Source: an uncultured Caryophanales bacterium (GTDB taxonomy: Bacteria; Bacillota_I; Bacilli_A; RF39; UBA660). Taken from it: a DNA stretch of 8,157 bases. Shown here piece after piece: positions 1 to 6,395 of the stretch. How positions within the stretch are numbered: position 1 is the first letter of the stretch; each line of letters starts with the position of its first letter. A model generated the notes under the pieces. The model did not search any database. It was not told where the DNA came from and was given only the letters and a program-made list of their open reading frames with translations. The stretch is taken from positions 1 through 8,157 of the forward strand of contig CAMVMQ010000036.1 of assembly GCA_947168625.1 (NCBI GenBank), given 5' to 3'. The position numbers and the translations under genes were made by a program.

Positions 1-59
1 TGTACCGCATAAAGGAATATACTAACTACTAAGGTATGGAAGATTAACATTTAATCCGG
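1..59. other. unresolved sequence upstream of recD2
   Basis: All three forward frames meet a stop early, at 10-12, 23-25 and 30-32, so any upstream gene on this strand ends inside the first 32 bases. The frame closing at 32 would end in YRIKEYTNY and the one closing at 25 in VPHKGIY. Neither tail is recognisable, so the gene cannot be named. The probable terminator that follows at 60-109 suggests a + strand transcript finishes here. The segment is somewhat less AT-rich than the intergenic DNA around it. Confidence 0.25.
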
Positions 60-109
60 GAAGCGAAGTTATTAATTATAAAATAATAAAACTTTACTTC
101 TTTTTTTTT
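60..109 (+). terminator. probable intrinsic terminator upstream of recD2
   Basis: An imperfect stem pairs 60-70 (GAAGCGAAGTT) with 90-100 (AACTTTACTTC), with one C-A mismatch and one G-U pair. A 19-nt AT-rich loop separates the arms and nine T follow at 101-109. This is the shape of a Rho-independent terminator for a gene left of the window. The long loop and internal mismatch make it weaker than the terminator at 2569-2599. Confidence 0.5.
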
Positions 110-121
110 AATTGATATAAT
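93..121 (+). promoter_or_regulatory. putative recD2 promoter, extended -10
   Basis: A perfect TATAAT lies at 116-121, preceded by TG at 113-114 (TGA-TATAAT, extended -10). A 4/6 match to the -35 box (TTTACT) sits at 93-98 with 17-bp spacing. The -35 overlaps the 3' arm of the upstream terminator. The RBS GAGGA at 133-137 follows, 5 nt before the recD2 start. In DNA this AT-rich some -10 matches arise by chance, but TG, spacing and position agree. Confidence 0.5.
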
Positions 122-142
122 TAATAGGAAAAGAGGAATAAT

Positions 143-2320
143 ATGGATAGTGAATATATTAGAGGCAGTTTATATAAACAGATATATCGTAATGAAATAA
201 ATGGTTATATAGTTGCTCTTTTTAAAATAAAGGAAACTAATACTAATTATGAAGATAATATTATCAATATTACCGGAGTACTTCCATCCCTATCAGAAAA
301 AAAAGAATATATTCTTTATGGTAATATGGTTAATCATAATAAGTATGGTCTTCAGTTTGCAGTATCTTCTTTTGAAATAGTAATGCCGACTAAAAAAGAA
401 GAATTAGTAACCTTTTTGTCGAGTGATTTATTTCCAATAGGAGAAAAAACAGCTAAAAAGATAGTGGACATATATCAAGAGGATACAATAAATAAAATAC
501 TAGAAGATAAAAATTGTCTCAGTGTTATTCCAAGACTTAATGATAAGAAAATAGAAAAAATATATAATGTATTAAAAGATTATCAAAATACTTCTAATAT
601 CGTTTTGGAACTTACAAAATTAGGCTTTGAAATGAAAGAAAGTTTATCTTTCTTAAATAAATATGAAAGTAAAATATTAGATACAGTTAAGACTAATGTT
701 TACGATTTAATAGATACTGATGAGATGCCCTTTACTAAAATTGACGAAATAGCTATAAATATGGGAATCAATGAAGATGATGAAAGAAGATTACTAGCTT
801 TAATTATCTATGTTATGAAAAGCTTATGTTTTAATAATGGAGATACTTATTTAACATTAGAAGAAATTGCTTTTAACTTATCTAATTATATAAATATAAC
901 ACCTGAAAGATTAGATTATTTAATTATTAAATTAATTAGAAATAACAAATTAGTAGTAGAAGATAAACGTTATTATTTAAAAAAATTCTATGAAGCAGAA
1001 AAATATATTACAGATAGAATATGTTTTCTGAATGATATTGAAAACAGTGGTACTGTAAGTGTAGAAAAATATCTAGATAATGAGAAATTTAATAATATTT
1101 GTTATGATGATATACAAAAGAAAGCTATTGATTATGGAGTAAATAATAATATTACCATTATAACAGGAGGACCTGGAACAGGTAAAACTACCATTATCAA
1201 AGCCATAGTTAAAATATTAACTGAAGCTTATCACTTACGAGATAATGATATTGCCCTTCTTGCTCCGACTGGAAGAGCTGCTAAAAAGATGATGGAAACA
1301 ACCGGTAGAAGTGCATCAACAATTCATAAATATCTAGGATGGAATAAAGAATTAAATATTTTTGATGTTGATGAATATTCCCCAAATAATGAAAAATATA
1401 TTATTGTCGATGAAGTAAGTATGATTGATACTCTTCTTATGGAAGCACTATTAAAAGGAATAAGAAGAGAAGCAAAACTAATCCTAGTAGGAGATTATTA
1501 CCAACTACCTAGTGTTAGTGAAGGACAAGTATTAAAAGATTTAATTGATAGTGATATTTTACCGGTCATTAGATTAAAAGAGATATATAGACAGAGTGAA
1601 GACTCTTATATTCTAAATCTAGCTTATGATATCAAAGAAAAGAATATTAGTGAAGCCTTATTTCTTAAAAAGGACGATTATCTATTTATAAATAGTGATA
1701 ATGATAATGCTTTAAGTATTGTTAAAGAGGTGGTTAAAAAAGCTATTAATAAAGGACTTAATGAAAGAGAACTGCAAGTACTTGCTCCTATGTATAAAGG
1801 GATTAATGGTATTGATGCTTTAAATAGTACTCTTCAAGAACTATTTAATCCAAAGAGTGATCAAAGAAAGGAAATAACATATAAAGAATTTATTTTTAGA
1901 GTAGGAGATAAAGTATTGCAATTAGTAAATGATCCAGATAATAATGTTTATAATGGAGATATAGGTTACATAGAAGATATAATTATATCTAAAGAAAAAA
2001 AGATAGTAAATCAAATTAATATTAATTTCGATGGTAATATTGTAGAATATACTCCTGAAAAATATATAAATTTTAGACATGGTTATGCTATTAGTATTCA
2101 TAAAGCCCAAGGTAGTGAATTTGATACAGTTATTATGCCAATAGTTCCTTCATTTAAGAGAATGCTCTATAATAAGCTTGTTTATACAGGAGTAACTAGA
2201 GCCAAAAAAAGTCTTATCGTAGTAGGAGACCCTAACTCTTTAATTTATGGTATTAATAATGATTATGTAGATAATAGAAAGACTACATTAAAGGATTTTA
2301 TTATAAATAAATATAATTAA
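143..2320 (+). CDS. recD2: RecD2-type ATP-dependent DNA helicase
   Basis: This is a superfamily 1B 5'-3' DNA helicase of the RecD2 family, a cytoplasmic repair enzyme working without RecBC. At 725 residues it has normal family length. The N-terminal part (about 1-330) carries the RecD2 opening with NGYIVALFKI near residue 20 and a helix-hairpin-helix-like stretch near residues 95-125 (PIGEKTAKKIV). Helicase motifs follow in order: Walker A GGPGTGKTT at 342-350 (K348), motif Ia APTGRAA at 374-380, Walker B VDEVSMID with D423-E424, motif III GDYYQLP at 450-456, RLKEIYRQ ending at Q484, an SH3-like insertion around FRVGDKVLQLVND, motif V HKAQGSEFD from H653, and motif VI VTRAKK with arginine finger R686. 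No catalytic motif is missing. The ATG at 143 has GAGGA 5 nt upstream. The next gene starts 88 bp later without a convincing terminator, so read-through into the miniprotein gene is possible. Confidence 0.96.
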   Translation: MDSEYIRGSLYKQIYRNEINGYIVALFKIKETNTNYEDNIINITGVLPSLSEKKEYILYGNMVNHNKYGLQFAVSSFEIVMPTKKEELVTFLSSDLFPIGEKTAKKIVDIYQEDTINKILEDKNCLSVIPRLNDKKIEKIYNVLKDYQNTSNIVLELTKLGFEMKESLSFLNKYESKILDTVKTNVYDLIDTDEMPFTKIDEIAINMGINEDDERRLLALIIYVMKSLCFNNGDTYLTLEEIAFNLSNYINITPERLDYLIIKLIRNNKLVVEDKRYYLKKFYEAEKYITDRICFLNDIENSGTVSVEKYLDNEKFNNICYDDIQKKAIDYGVNNNITIITGGPGTGKTTIIKAIVKILTEAYHLRDNDIALLAPTGRAAKKMMETTGRSASTIHKYLGWNKELNIFDVDEYSPNNEKYIIVDEVSMIDTLLMEALLKGIRREAKLILVGDYYQLPSVSEGQVLKDLIDSDILPVIRLKEIYRQSEDSYILNLAYDIKEKNISEALFLKKDDYLFINSDNDNALSIVKEVVKKAINKGLNERELQVLAPMYKGINGIDALNSTLQELFNPKSDQRKEITYKEFIFRVGDKVLQLVNDPDNNVYNGDIGYIEDIIISKEKKIVNQININFDGNIVEYTPEKYINFRHGYAISIHKAQGSEFDTVIMPIVPSFKRMLYNKLVYTGVTRAKKSLIVVGDPNSLIYGINNDYVDNRKTTLKDFIINKYN

Positions 2321-2408
2321 TAGTATAAAATTATCTATTCATTTAATACTATTAGTGGTATTTAATTAATATATTAAATACTCTTCATATTTAAAGAGGT
2401 GATAATTT
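2321..2408 (+). other. recD2-miniprotein gap with AT-only dyads
   Basis: This 88-bp spacer holds a perfect 9-bp inverted repeat, GTATTTAAT at 2358-2366 and ATTAAATAC at 2373-2381, with a 6-nt loop. A second, bulged dyad lies at 2321-2350. Neither is followed by a T-run, so they are poor intrinsic terminators and may be chance palindromes of AT-rich DNA. A strong Shine-Dalgarno, AAAGAGGTGAT at 2393-2403, ends the spacer before the ATG at 2409. I find no good promoter, so the small gene is probably expressed from the recD2 transcript. Confidence 0.35.
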
Positions 2409-2570
2409 ATGAAAAAATCTAGTATTGGAAATATGATGCTAGGAATGGGTATAGGTGTAGGTAGTGCTGCACTATACATGAATATTAAAAATGGTAATAT
2501 GAGAAGAATAGTTAGAAAAATGAATTCTGCTAAAACAAAAGCCATAAGTGACCTAGAAGATATGATGTAG
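2409..2570 (+). CDS. 53-residue glycine-zipper membrane miniprotein
   Basis: This short gene encodes MKKSSIGNMMLGMGIGVGSA followed by ALYMNIKNGNMRRIVRK and an acidic end finishing in DLEDMM. Residues about 6-24 form one hydrophobic helix with glycines at 12, 14, 16 and 18, a glycine-zipper pattern that favours tight helix packing. A basic stretch (R32, R33, R36, K37) and a mixed-charge tail follow. The layout resembles small YtxH-like single-pass proteins, but no family can be assigned with certainty. Support for a real gene is strong: SD AAAGAGGTGAT ends 5 nt before the ATG, and a perfect terminator stem begins at its stop codon. It lies between recD2 and gpmI and is probably co-transcribed with recD2. 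No enzymatic motif is visible and the function is unknown; a small membrane or envelope-stress protein is a guess. Confidence 0.75.
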   Translation: MKKSSIGNMMLGMGIGVGSAALYMNIKNGNMRRIVRKMNSAKTKAISDLEDMM

Positions 2571-2599
2571 AAAGAGAATAATATCTCTTTCTTTTTTTT
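2569..2599 (+). terminator. Rho-independent terminator after the miniprotein gene
   Basis: A perfect 9-bp stem pairs AGAAAGAGA (2569-2577) with TCTCTTTCT (2584-2592) around a 6-nt loop ATAATA, and the T-run continues to 2599. The 5' arm starts inside the TAG stop codon of the miniprotein gene. It separates the recD2-miniprotein unit from the gpmI operon. Confidence 0.85.
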
Positions 2600-2618
2600 A
2601 GGTACTAACGCTAACCCA

Positions 2619-2634
2619 AAGTAACAAGTTACTT
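2619..2634. repeat. 16-bp dyad AAGTAACAAGTTACTT
   Basis: Perfect 7-bp half-sites AAGTAAC and GTTACTT flank a 2-bp centre. A 2-nt loop is too tight for an RNA hairpin, so the form suits a DNA site bound by a dimeric protein. It sits about 70 bp upstream of the gpmI -35 box in a 50-bp patch that is less AT-rich than the rest of the spacer. No known operator is recognised. Confidence 0.35.
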
Positions 2635-2675
2635 CTCCATTGTCCATGACAAATATATTCTAGTATATATATTAT

Positions 2676-2698
2676 AGATAAAATATAAATATTTATCT
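2676..2698. repeat. 7-bp inverted repeat next to the gpmI promoter
   Basis: AGATAAA at 2676-2682 and TTTATCT at 2692-2698 are inverted copies separated by 9 bp, ending 6 bp before the -35 TTGACA. The position would suit a regulator site, but AT-rich dyads of this size can arise by chance. Confidence 0.25.
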
Positions 2699-2704
2699 TA
2701 TTGT

Positions 2705-2747
2705 TTGACACAAATACTTGATTTAATATATTTATTTTTGCTATAAT
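2705..2747 (+). promoter_or_regulatory. gpmI operon promoter region, two overlapping candidates
   Basis: P1 has a perfect -35 TTGACA at 2705-2710 and TATATT at 2727-2732 with 16-bp spacing. P2 has TTGATT at 2718-2723 and a perfect TATAAT at 2742-2747 with 18-bp spacing, plus an extended -10 TG at 2739-2740. The perfect -35 and perfect -10 are 31 bp apart, so they belong to different promoters if both are used. P2 would give a short leader of roughly 17 nt before the gpmI ATG. One or both probably drive gpmI and the genes after it. Confidence 0.65.
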
Positions 2748-2770
2748 TAAGTAGGAAAATAGGTGAAGAT

Positions 2771-4288
2771 ATGAAGAAGAAAATATTACTATGCATAATG
2801 GATGGAGTAGGAATAATCAAAGAAAAAAAATATAATGCCGTATATAATGCTAAAACCCCAACACTAGATAAATTATGGGATAAATACCCAAGTTCATTAT
2901 TAGAAGCGTCAGGAGAATATGTAGGACTTCCTAAAGGACAAATGGGAAATAGTGAAGTAGGACACACAAATATCGGAGCAGGACGTATTGTCTATCAATC
3001 ACTTGAACTAATAAATAGTAAAATAAAAGATAAAAGTTTTTATGAAAATAAAGAGTTTCTAGAAGCAATAAAATATGTCAAAGAGAATAATTCTAAATTG
3101 CATTTAATAGGACTTTTATCTGATGGAGGGGTACATTCCCATATAAATCATTTATTTGCATTATTAGATTTATGTAAAAAAGAAAAATTAAAAGAAGTCT
3201 ATGTTCATGTCCTAACTGATGGAAGAGATGTAAGTCCCACTAGTGGACTAAAATATATTGAAGCTTTAGAAAAAAAAATGAAAAGTATTAAACTAGGAAA
3301 AATAGCTTCAATAGGTGGAAGATATTACGGAATGGATAGAGACAATAACTTTGATAGAATAAAAAAATACTATGATGTTTTAACTGGCATTGGAGATGTT
3401 AAAGAAGCAAAAAAAGTCTGGAAAGAAAGTCAAAAACAAAAAATAACTGATGAATTTATTATTCCTACTAGAACTAATGAAAGAGGAATAATTACAGAAA
3501 GAGATGCTATAATCTTTTATAATTATAGACCTGATCGTGTAAGAGAACTTGCCAGTATTTTTACAAATCCAGATTATAAGAGCTTTGAACATGACTATAT
3601 TAATAATCTAAAAGTAGTAACAATGATGCCAGTTACTGATACCGTATTATGTTCGCATGCTTTCCGGTTAGAAAAATTATCAAATACATTGGGCGAATAT
3701 ATATCGAGTTTAGGATTAAGTCAACTTCGAATTGCTGAAACAGAAAAATATGCACATGTCACGTACTTTTTTGATGGTGGCATCGATAAAGAATATGATA
3801 AAGAAAAAAGAATTTTAATTCCTAGTCCCAAAGTAGCTACCTATGATTTAGAGCCAAAGATGAGTGCACAAATGATTACAGCTTCTTTAGTAAAAGAAAT
3901 AACAGTATCTCATCCAGATTTAATTATTCTTAACTTTGCTAATGGTGATATGGTTGGACATACAGGTGACTATGAAGCTGCTACTATTGCTGTTGAAACA
4001 GTAGACGAGTGTATAAGAAAAATATTAGAACACATATCATTAGAAGAATATACTCTTATCGTAACAGCAGATCATGGAAACTGTGAAGTTATGCGAAATA
4101 AAGATGGAACAATAAACACTAGTCATACAACTAATCAAGTACCATTTATAATTACAGAAAAGAATATCGTAGTAGAAAATGGAAAACTAGGAGATATAGC
4201 ACCAACGATATTAACCATAATGGGTCTTTCTATTCCAAAGGAAATGACTGGAAGAGTATTAATTAAAAATAAAAAGAAATTGTTTTAG
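2771..4288 (+). CDS. gpmI: 2,3-bisphosphoglycerate-independent phosphoglycerate mutase
   Basis: This cytoplasmic glycolytic enzyme interconverts 3- and 2-phosphoglycerate through a phosphoserine intermediate using two metal ions, usually Mn. The 505 residues match family length and the active site is complete: D11 in MDGVG, nucleophile S61 in GNSEVGHTNIGAGR, H122 in DGGVHSH, D150-R152-D153 in TDGRD, the GGRYYGMDRD loop, YNYRPDR, D393 and H397 in NGDMVGHTGD, D434-H435 in ADHGN, and H452 in TSHTTNQVPF. The phosphatase-like domain is split around the inserted phosphotransferase domain, as usual. The ATG at 2771 has AGGTGA at 2761-2766. In many Bacillota gpmI sits in a gap-pgk-tpi-gpmI-eno cluster; here it opens an operon with an FtsK-like ATPase and a phosphodiester glycosidase. 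Its TAG stop ends 17 bp before the next ATG. Confidence 0.97.
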   Translation: MKKKILLCIMDGVGIIKEKKYNAVYNAKTPTLDKLWDKYPSSLLEASGEYVGLPKGQMGNSEVGHTNIGAGRIVYQSLELINSKIKDKSFYENKEFLEAIKYVKENNSKLHLIGLLSDGGVHSHINHLFALLDLCKKEKLKEVYVHVLTDGRDVSPTSGLKYIEALEKKMKSIKLGKIASIGGRYYGMDRDNNFDRIKKYYDVLTGIGDVKEAKKVWKESQKQKITDEFIIPTRTNERGIITERDAIIFYNYRPDRVRELASIFTNPDYKSFEHDYINNLKVVTMMPVTDTVLCSHAFRLEKLSNTLGEYISSLGLSQLRIAETEKYAHVTYFFDGGIDKEYDKEKRILIPSPKVATYDLEPKMSAQMITASLVKEITVSHPDLIILNFANGDMVGHTGDYEAATIAVETVDECIRKILEHISLEEYTLIVTADHGNCEVMRNKDGTINTSHTTNQVPFIITEKNIVVENGKLGDIAPTILTIMGLSIPKEMTGRVLIKNKKKLF

Positions 4289-4289
4289 T

Positions 4290-4297
4290 GAGGAGAG
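4290..4297 (+). promoter_or_regulatory. RBS fixing the FtsK-like start at 4306
   Basis: GAGGAGAG lies just after the gpmI stop. A GTG at 4288 overlaps that stop (TAGTG), but using it would put this purine-rich site inside the coding region and leave the start with no SD of its own. The ATG at 4306, about 10 nt after AGGAG, is the better start and yields MLELLENPSF. Confidence 0.6.
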
Positions 4298-4305
4298 AGA
4301 TAAAA

Positions 4306-5322
4306 ATGTTAGAACTATTAGAAAATCCGAGTTTTGATAACGAAAGAAATATATTAAATGCTGATTTATTTGTAAGTAACTTAAAGAATACCTTAAAAGG
4401 ATTTAATTTCAATGTTAAAGTATCTTATGAAGTATACCGAAGTATTACTATTTATCATTTACATTGGACAGATGATAAAGAATATAAAGATTTATTAGAA
4501 TTAAAAAAAGAAATAGCTTTAGCTTTAGGTGTTGCATCAGGAGACTTTAAGATTAAAAAAATAGATGATAATACAGCTGAAATAAAAGTAAATAATATGA
4601 AAAAACAAGCATTATCATTAAAAGAATTACTTTCAGATTTTAAAAAAGATGATAGTTTTAAAATAGTATTAGGATTAGATGAGAAAGATACACCAGTATA
4701 TTTTGATTTTGATAAAGAAAAAAGTCTTTTAGTAACCGGAGTAACTGGAAGTGGTAAAACCAATCTATTCAATAATATTATTATGAATATATTAATTAAT
4801 TACACCGATACCAAAGTAATCATTTTAGATTCACAAAGTATCAATTATAATTGTTATGACAAAGTATATAAAGTTATTAACGATGAAGATAGTATTATTA
4901 AAGAAATAAGAAATTTAAGAAAAGAATTTGAAAAAAGAGTAAAAAACGGTAGCAAGGATAGAGTCGTAGTTTTTATTGATGAAATATATGAAATACTAAA
5001 ATTAGACAATAGTATTAAAGATGATATTAACTATCTCTTAGAACTAGGAGGACAGTTTAATATTCATTTATTAGTTTCAACAGACAGTATTCTAGAAGAA
5101 GACACTTTTAATCTATTTAATCGTGATAATATTGCAAAGATTGTCTTCTATTTAACAACTAGAGGTGAATATAATATGTTTATTGGTAAAGCTATAACTA
5201 ATGACTTAGATAGAGATGGAATGTATTTAGATAGTGAAAAGAATTTAATAAGAATAAATATTCCACTTATTAACGATGAAGAAATAGATAGAGTAGTAAG
5301 ATATGTCCAAGAAAAGAGATAA
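4306..5322 (+). CDS. short soluble FtsK/SpoIIIE-core ATPase
   Basis: This 338-residue protein aligns by eye with the FtsK/SpoIIIE motor core. Residues about 15-105 resemble the alpha domain, ending in an ALSLKELL segment like the family's VSLRELL. The RecA-like beta domain follows: LGLDEKDTPVYFDFDKEKSLLV, Walker A GVTGSGKT at 145-152 (K151), Walker B VVFIDE with D225-E226, and the closing LDRDGMYL pattern. It lacks the N-terminal membrane segments and the C-terminal gamma winged helix that reads KOPS/SRS sites in FtsK and SpoIIIE. Two usual beta-domain signatures are changed: IDPK reads LDSQ after strand 2, and the ATQRP sensor reads STDSI. It is therefore probably not the main chromosome translocase; a plasmid, conjugation or envelope-associated motor, or a degenerate paralogue, are alternatives. 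It lies 17 bp after gpmI and overlaps the glycosidase gene by 20 bp. Confidence 0.82.
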   Translation: MLELLENPSFDNERNILNADLFVSNLKNTLKGFNFNVKVSYEVYRSITIYHLHWTDDKEYKDLLELKKEIALALGVASGDFKIKKIDDNTAEIKVNNMKKQALSLKELLSDFKKDDSFKIVLGLDEKDTPVYFDFDKEKSLLVTGVTGSGKTNLFNNIIMNILINYTDTKVIILDSQSINYNCYDKVYKVINDEDSIIKEIRNLRKEFEKRVKNGSKDRVVVFIDEIYEILKLDNSIKDDINYLLELGGQFNIHLLVSTDSILEEDTFNLFNRDNIAKIVFYLTTRGEYNMFIGKAITNDLDRDGMYLDSEKNLIRINIPLINDEEIDRVVRYVQEKR

Positions 5323-6307
5323 TGTTTTTACTATATTGCTATCAATCTGTGATGTTGTAGCTATTACTATTTTATTCCTATTATATGGACCATATAGTAA
5401 TTTTCGTAATTGGCTCGTTACTACCGCTATGAACACCATGAGACATCAGTATTTTGCTACTACCTTTTATAGTAAGGAAGCGATTGAAGATATTCTTAAA
5501 AGAAATGTTGTCATTGAACCAGAGTTTAATACTGATATAGACCTTATTGAGATAAATACTAAATCCTATGTTGATGAATATGATAAAGAGATATTAGAAC
5601 ATGATGAAGATGACTTATATAAAATTATTGAAATAAAAGGAAATGGTTATAATGGATATATGGCCGCTATATATGATCCTTCTAAAGTAAAACTAGTAAC
5701 AAGTAAATATCTAGGTATTAAAGGAGAATACCTTGTTAAAATGGCTAAAGAAAAAGGAGCCGTTCTAGCTATCAATGGTGGTGGCTTTGTCGATGCAAAT
5801 GGTCTAGGAGATGGTGGAGAACCAATTGGAACTATTATCCAAGATGGAAAAATATTAAATTACGAAAGTAACTCTTGGGGTAAAGGACTAATCGGCTTTA
5901 CTAATGATAATAAATTATATTTGGGGAAAATAAGCGCTAGAGAAGCAATAAATATCGGTATCCGTGATGCTGTTGAATTTGGACCATTCTTAATAGTTAA
6001 TGGAAAGTCTTCCTTTGTAAATGGAAATGGAGGATATGGTCTCCATCCAAGAAGTGTTATTGCCCAAAGACAAGATGGCATAGTATTATTCTTAGTTATA
6101 GATGGAAGAAGTCTTAAAAGTAAAGGTGCAGATATGAATGATTTAGTTGAAATCCTTCAAAGATATCATGCTTATAATGCTGCTAATCTAGATGGCGGTA
6201 ATTCAAGTGTTTTAGTAGTAGATAATGAAATAATAAATCATCCATATAACTGGGATAATAGAGAAGAAACAAGACCAATACCAGATGGCTTTATCGTTAT
6301 GCCATAA
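5303..6307 (+). CDS. membrane-anchored phosphodiester glycosidase (NAGPA domain)
   Basis: This 334-residue protein belongs to the NAGPA/DUF2233 family of phosphodiester glycosidases, related to the mammalian enzyme that uncovers mannose-6-phosphate. Bacterial members are often called exopolysaccharide biosynthesis proteins and are thought to act on sugar-phosphate links in surface polymers. One membrane helix lies at about residues 9-28, followed by YGPYSNFRNWLVTTAMNTM, a juxtamembrane pattern I associate with this family in Bacillota. The catalytic region carries AINGGGF (156-162), GPFLIVNGK (227-235), HPRS (248-251), VIDGRS around D267 and NLDGGNSS around D297. The bulk should be extracytoplasmic. 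The ATG at 5303 lies inside the end of the FtsK-like gene, in another frame, with a weak RBS, so translation is probably coupled. Lipoteichoic or wall teichoic acid, or another phosphodiester-linked glycan, could be the substrate; the sequence does not decide. Confidence 0.9.
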   Translation: MSKKRDNVFTILLSICDVVAITILFLLYGPYSNFRNWLVTTAMNTMRHQYFATTFYSKEAIEDILKRNVVIEPEFNTDIDLIEINTKSYVDEYDKEILEHDEDDLYKIIEIKGNGYNGYMAAIYDPSKVKLVTSKYLGIKGEYLVKMAKEKGAVLAINGGGFVDANGLGDGGEPIGTIIQDGKILNYESNSWGKGLIGFTNDNKLYLGKISAREAINIGIRDAVEFGPFLIVNGKSSFVNGNGGYGLHPRSVIAQRQDGIVLFLVIDGRSLKSKGADMNDLVEILQRYHAYNAANLDGGNSSVLVVDNEIINHPYNWDNREETRPIPDGFIVMP

Positions 6308-6314
6308 TTATAAT

Positions 6315-6395
6315 AAAAAATCACTTTTTAATAATATATTTGTAATAAATAAAATAATATTTGTTAAAAATATAATTAAAGGAAAGTGATTTTTT
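6315..6395 (+). promoter_or_regulatory. 13-bp inverted repeat enclosing the deacetylase RBS and start
   Basis: AAAAAATCACTTT at 6315-6327 is exactly complementary to AAAGTGATTTTTT at 6383-6395, with a 55-nt AT-rich loop. The 5' arm lies 8 bp after the glycosidase stop; the 3' arm covers the end of the SD, the GTG at 6386 and the first base of the TTG at 6395. In an RNA spanning the gap, the stem could hide the start of the deacetylase gene. Because the 3' arm ends in a T-run, a poor long-loop terminator is an alternative reading. Imperfect direct repeats (AATAATATATTTGTAA and AATAATATTTGTTA) lie in the loop. I find no convincing promoter in this gap. Confidence 0.45.
6378..6390 (+). promoter_or_regulatory. 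deacetylase Shine-Dalgarno, supporting a TTG start
   Basis: AAAGGAAAGTGAT resembles the anti-SD complement AAAGGAGGTGAT with one extra base. It leaves 3 nt between GGA and the GTG at 6386, too close, but 11 nt to the TTG at 6395 (4 nt from GTGAT). The TTG start also gives MIKKKN before the membrane helix, a typical basic N-terminus. Confidence 0.5.

Noticed and set aside
2..14. TACCGCATAA resembling a 16S rRNA segment
   Set aside because: The similarity stops after about ten bases; the sequence on the right does not continue as rRNA.
2358..2381. Perfect 9-bp hairpin as a recD2 terminator
   Set aside because: No T-run follows and the stem is almost all A-T, so termination is unlikely; kept only as part of the spacer description.
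2366..2647. Minus-strand open frame of 93 codons starting MDNGEVTCYF
   Set aside because: It lies antisense to the miniprotein gene, which has a strong SD and a terminator on the + strand. No SD precedes its ATG, and the hydrophobic run is what AT-rich antisense frames produce.
4455..4772. Minus-strand open frame of 105 codons opposite the FtsK-like gene
   Set aside because: It overlaps the alpha domain and Walker A coding of the real gene and shows no domain or RBS. The other minus-strand frames at 1922-2110, 2698-2967, 3380-3592, 5245-5439 and 5860-6081 fail for the same reasons.
6371..6376. TATAAT as -10 of a deacetylase promoter
   Set aside because: Transcription would start around 6383, inside the SD, and no -35 lies at proper spacing.
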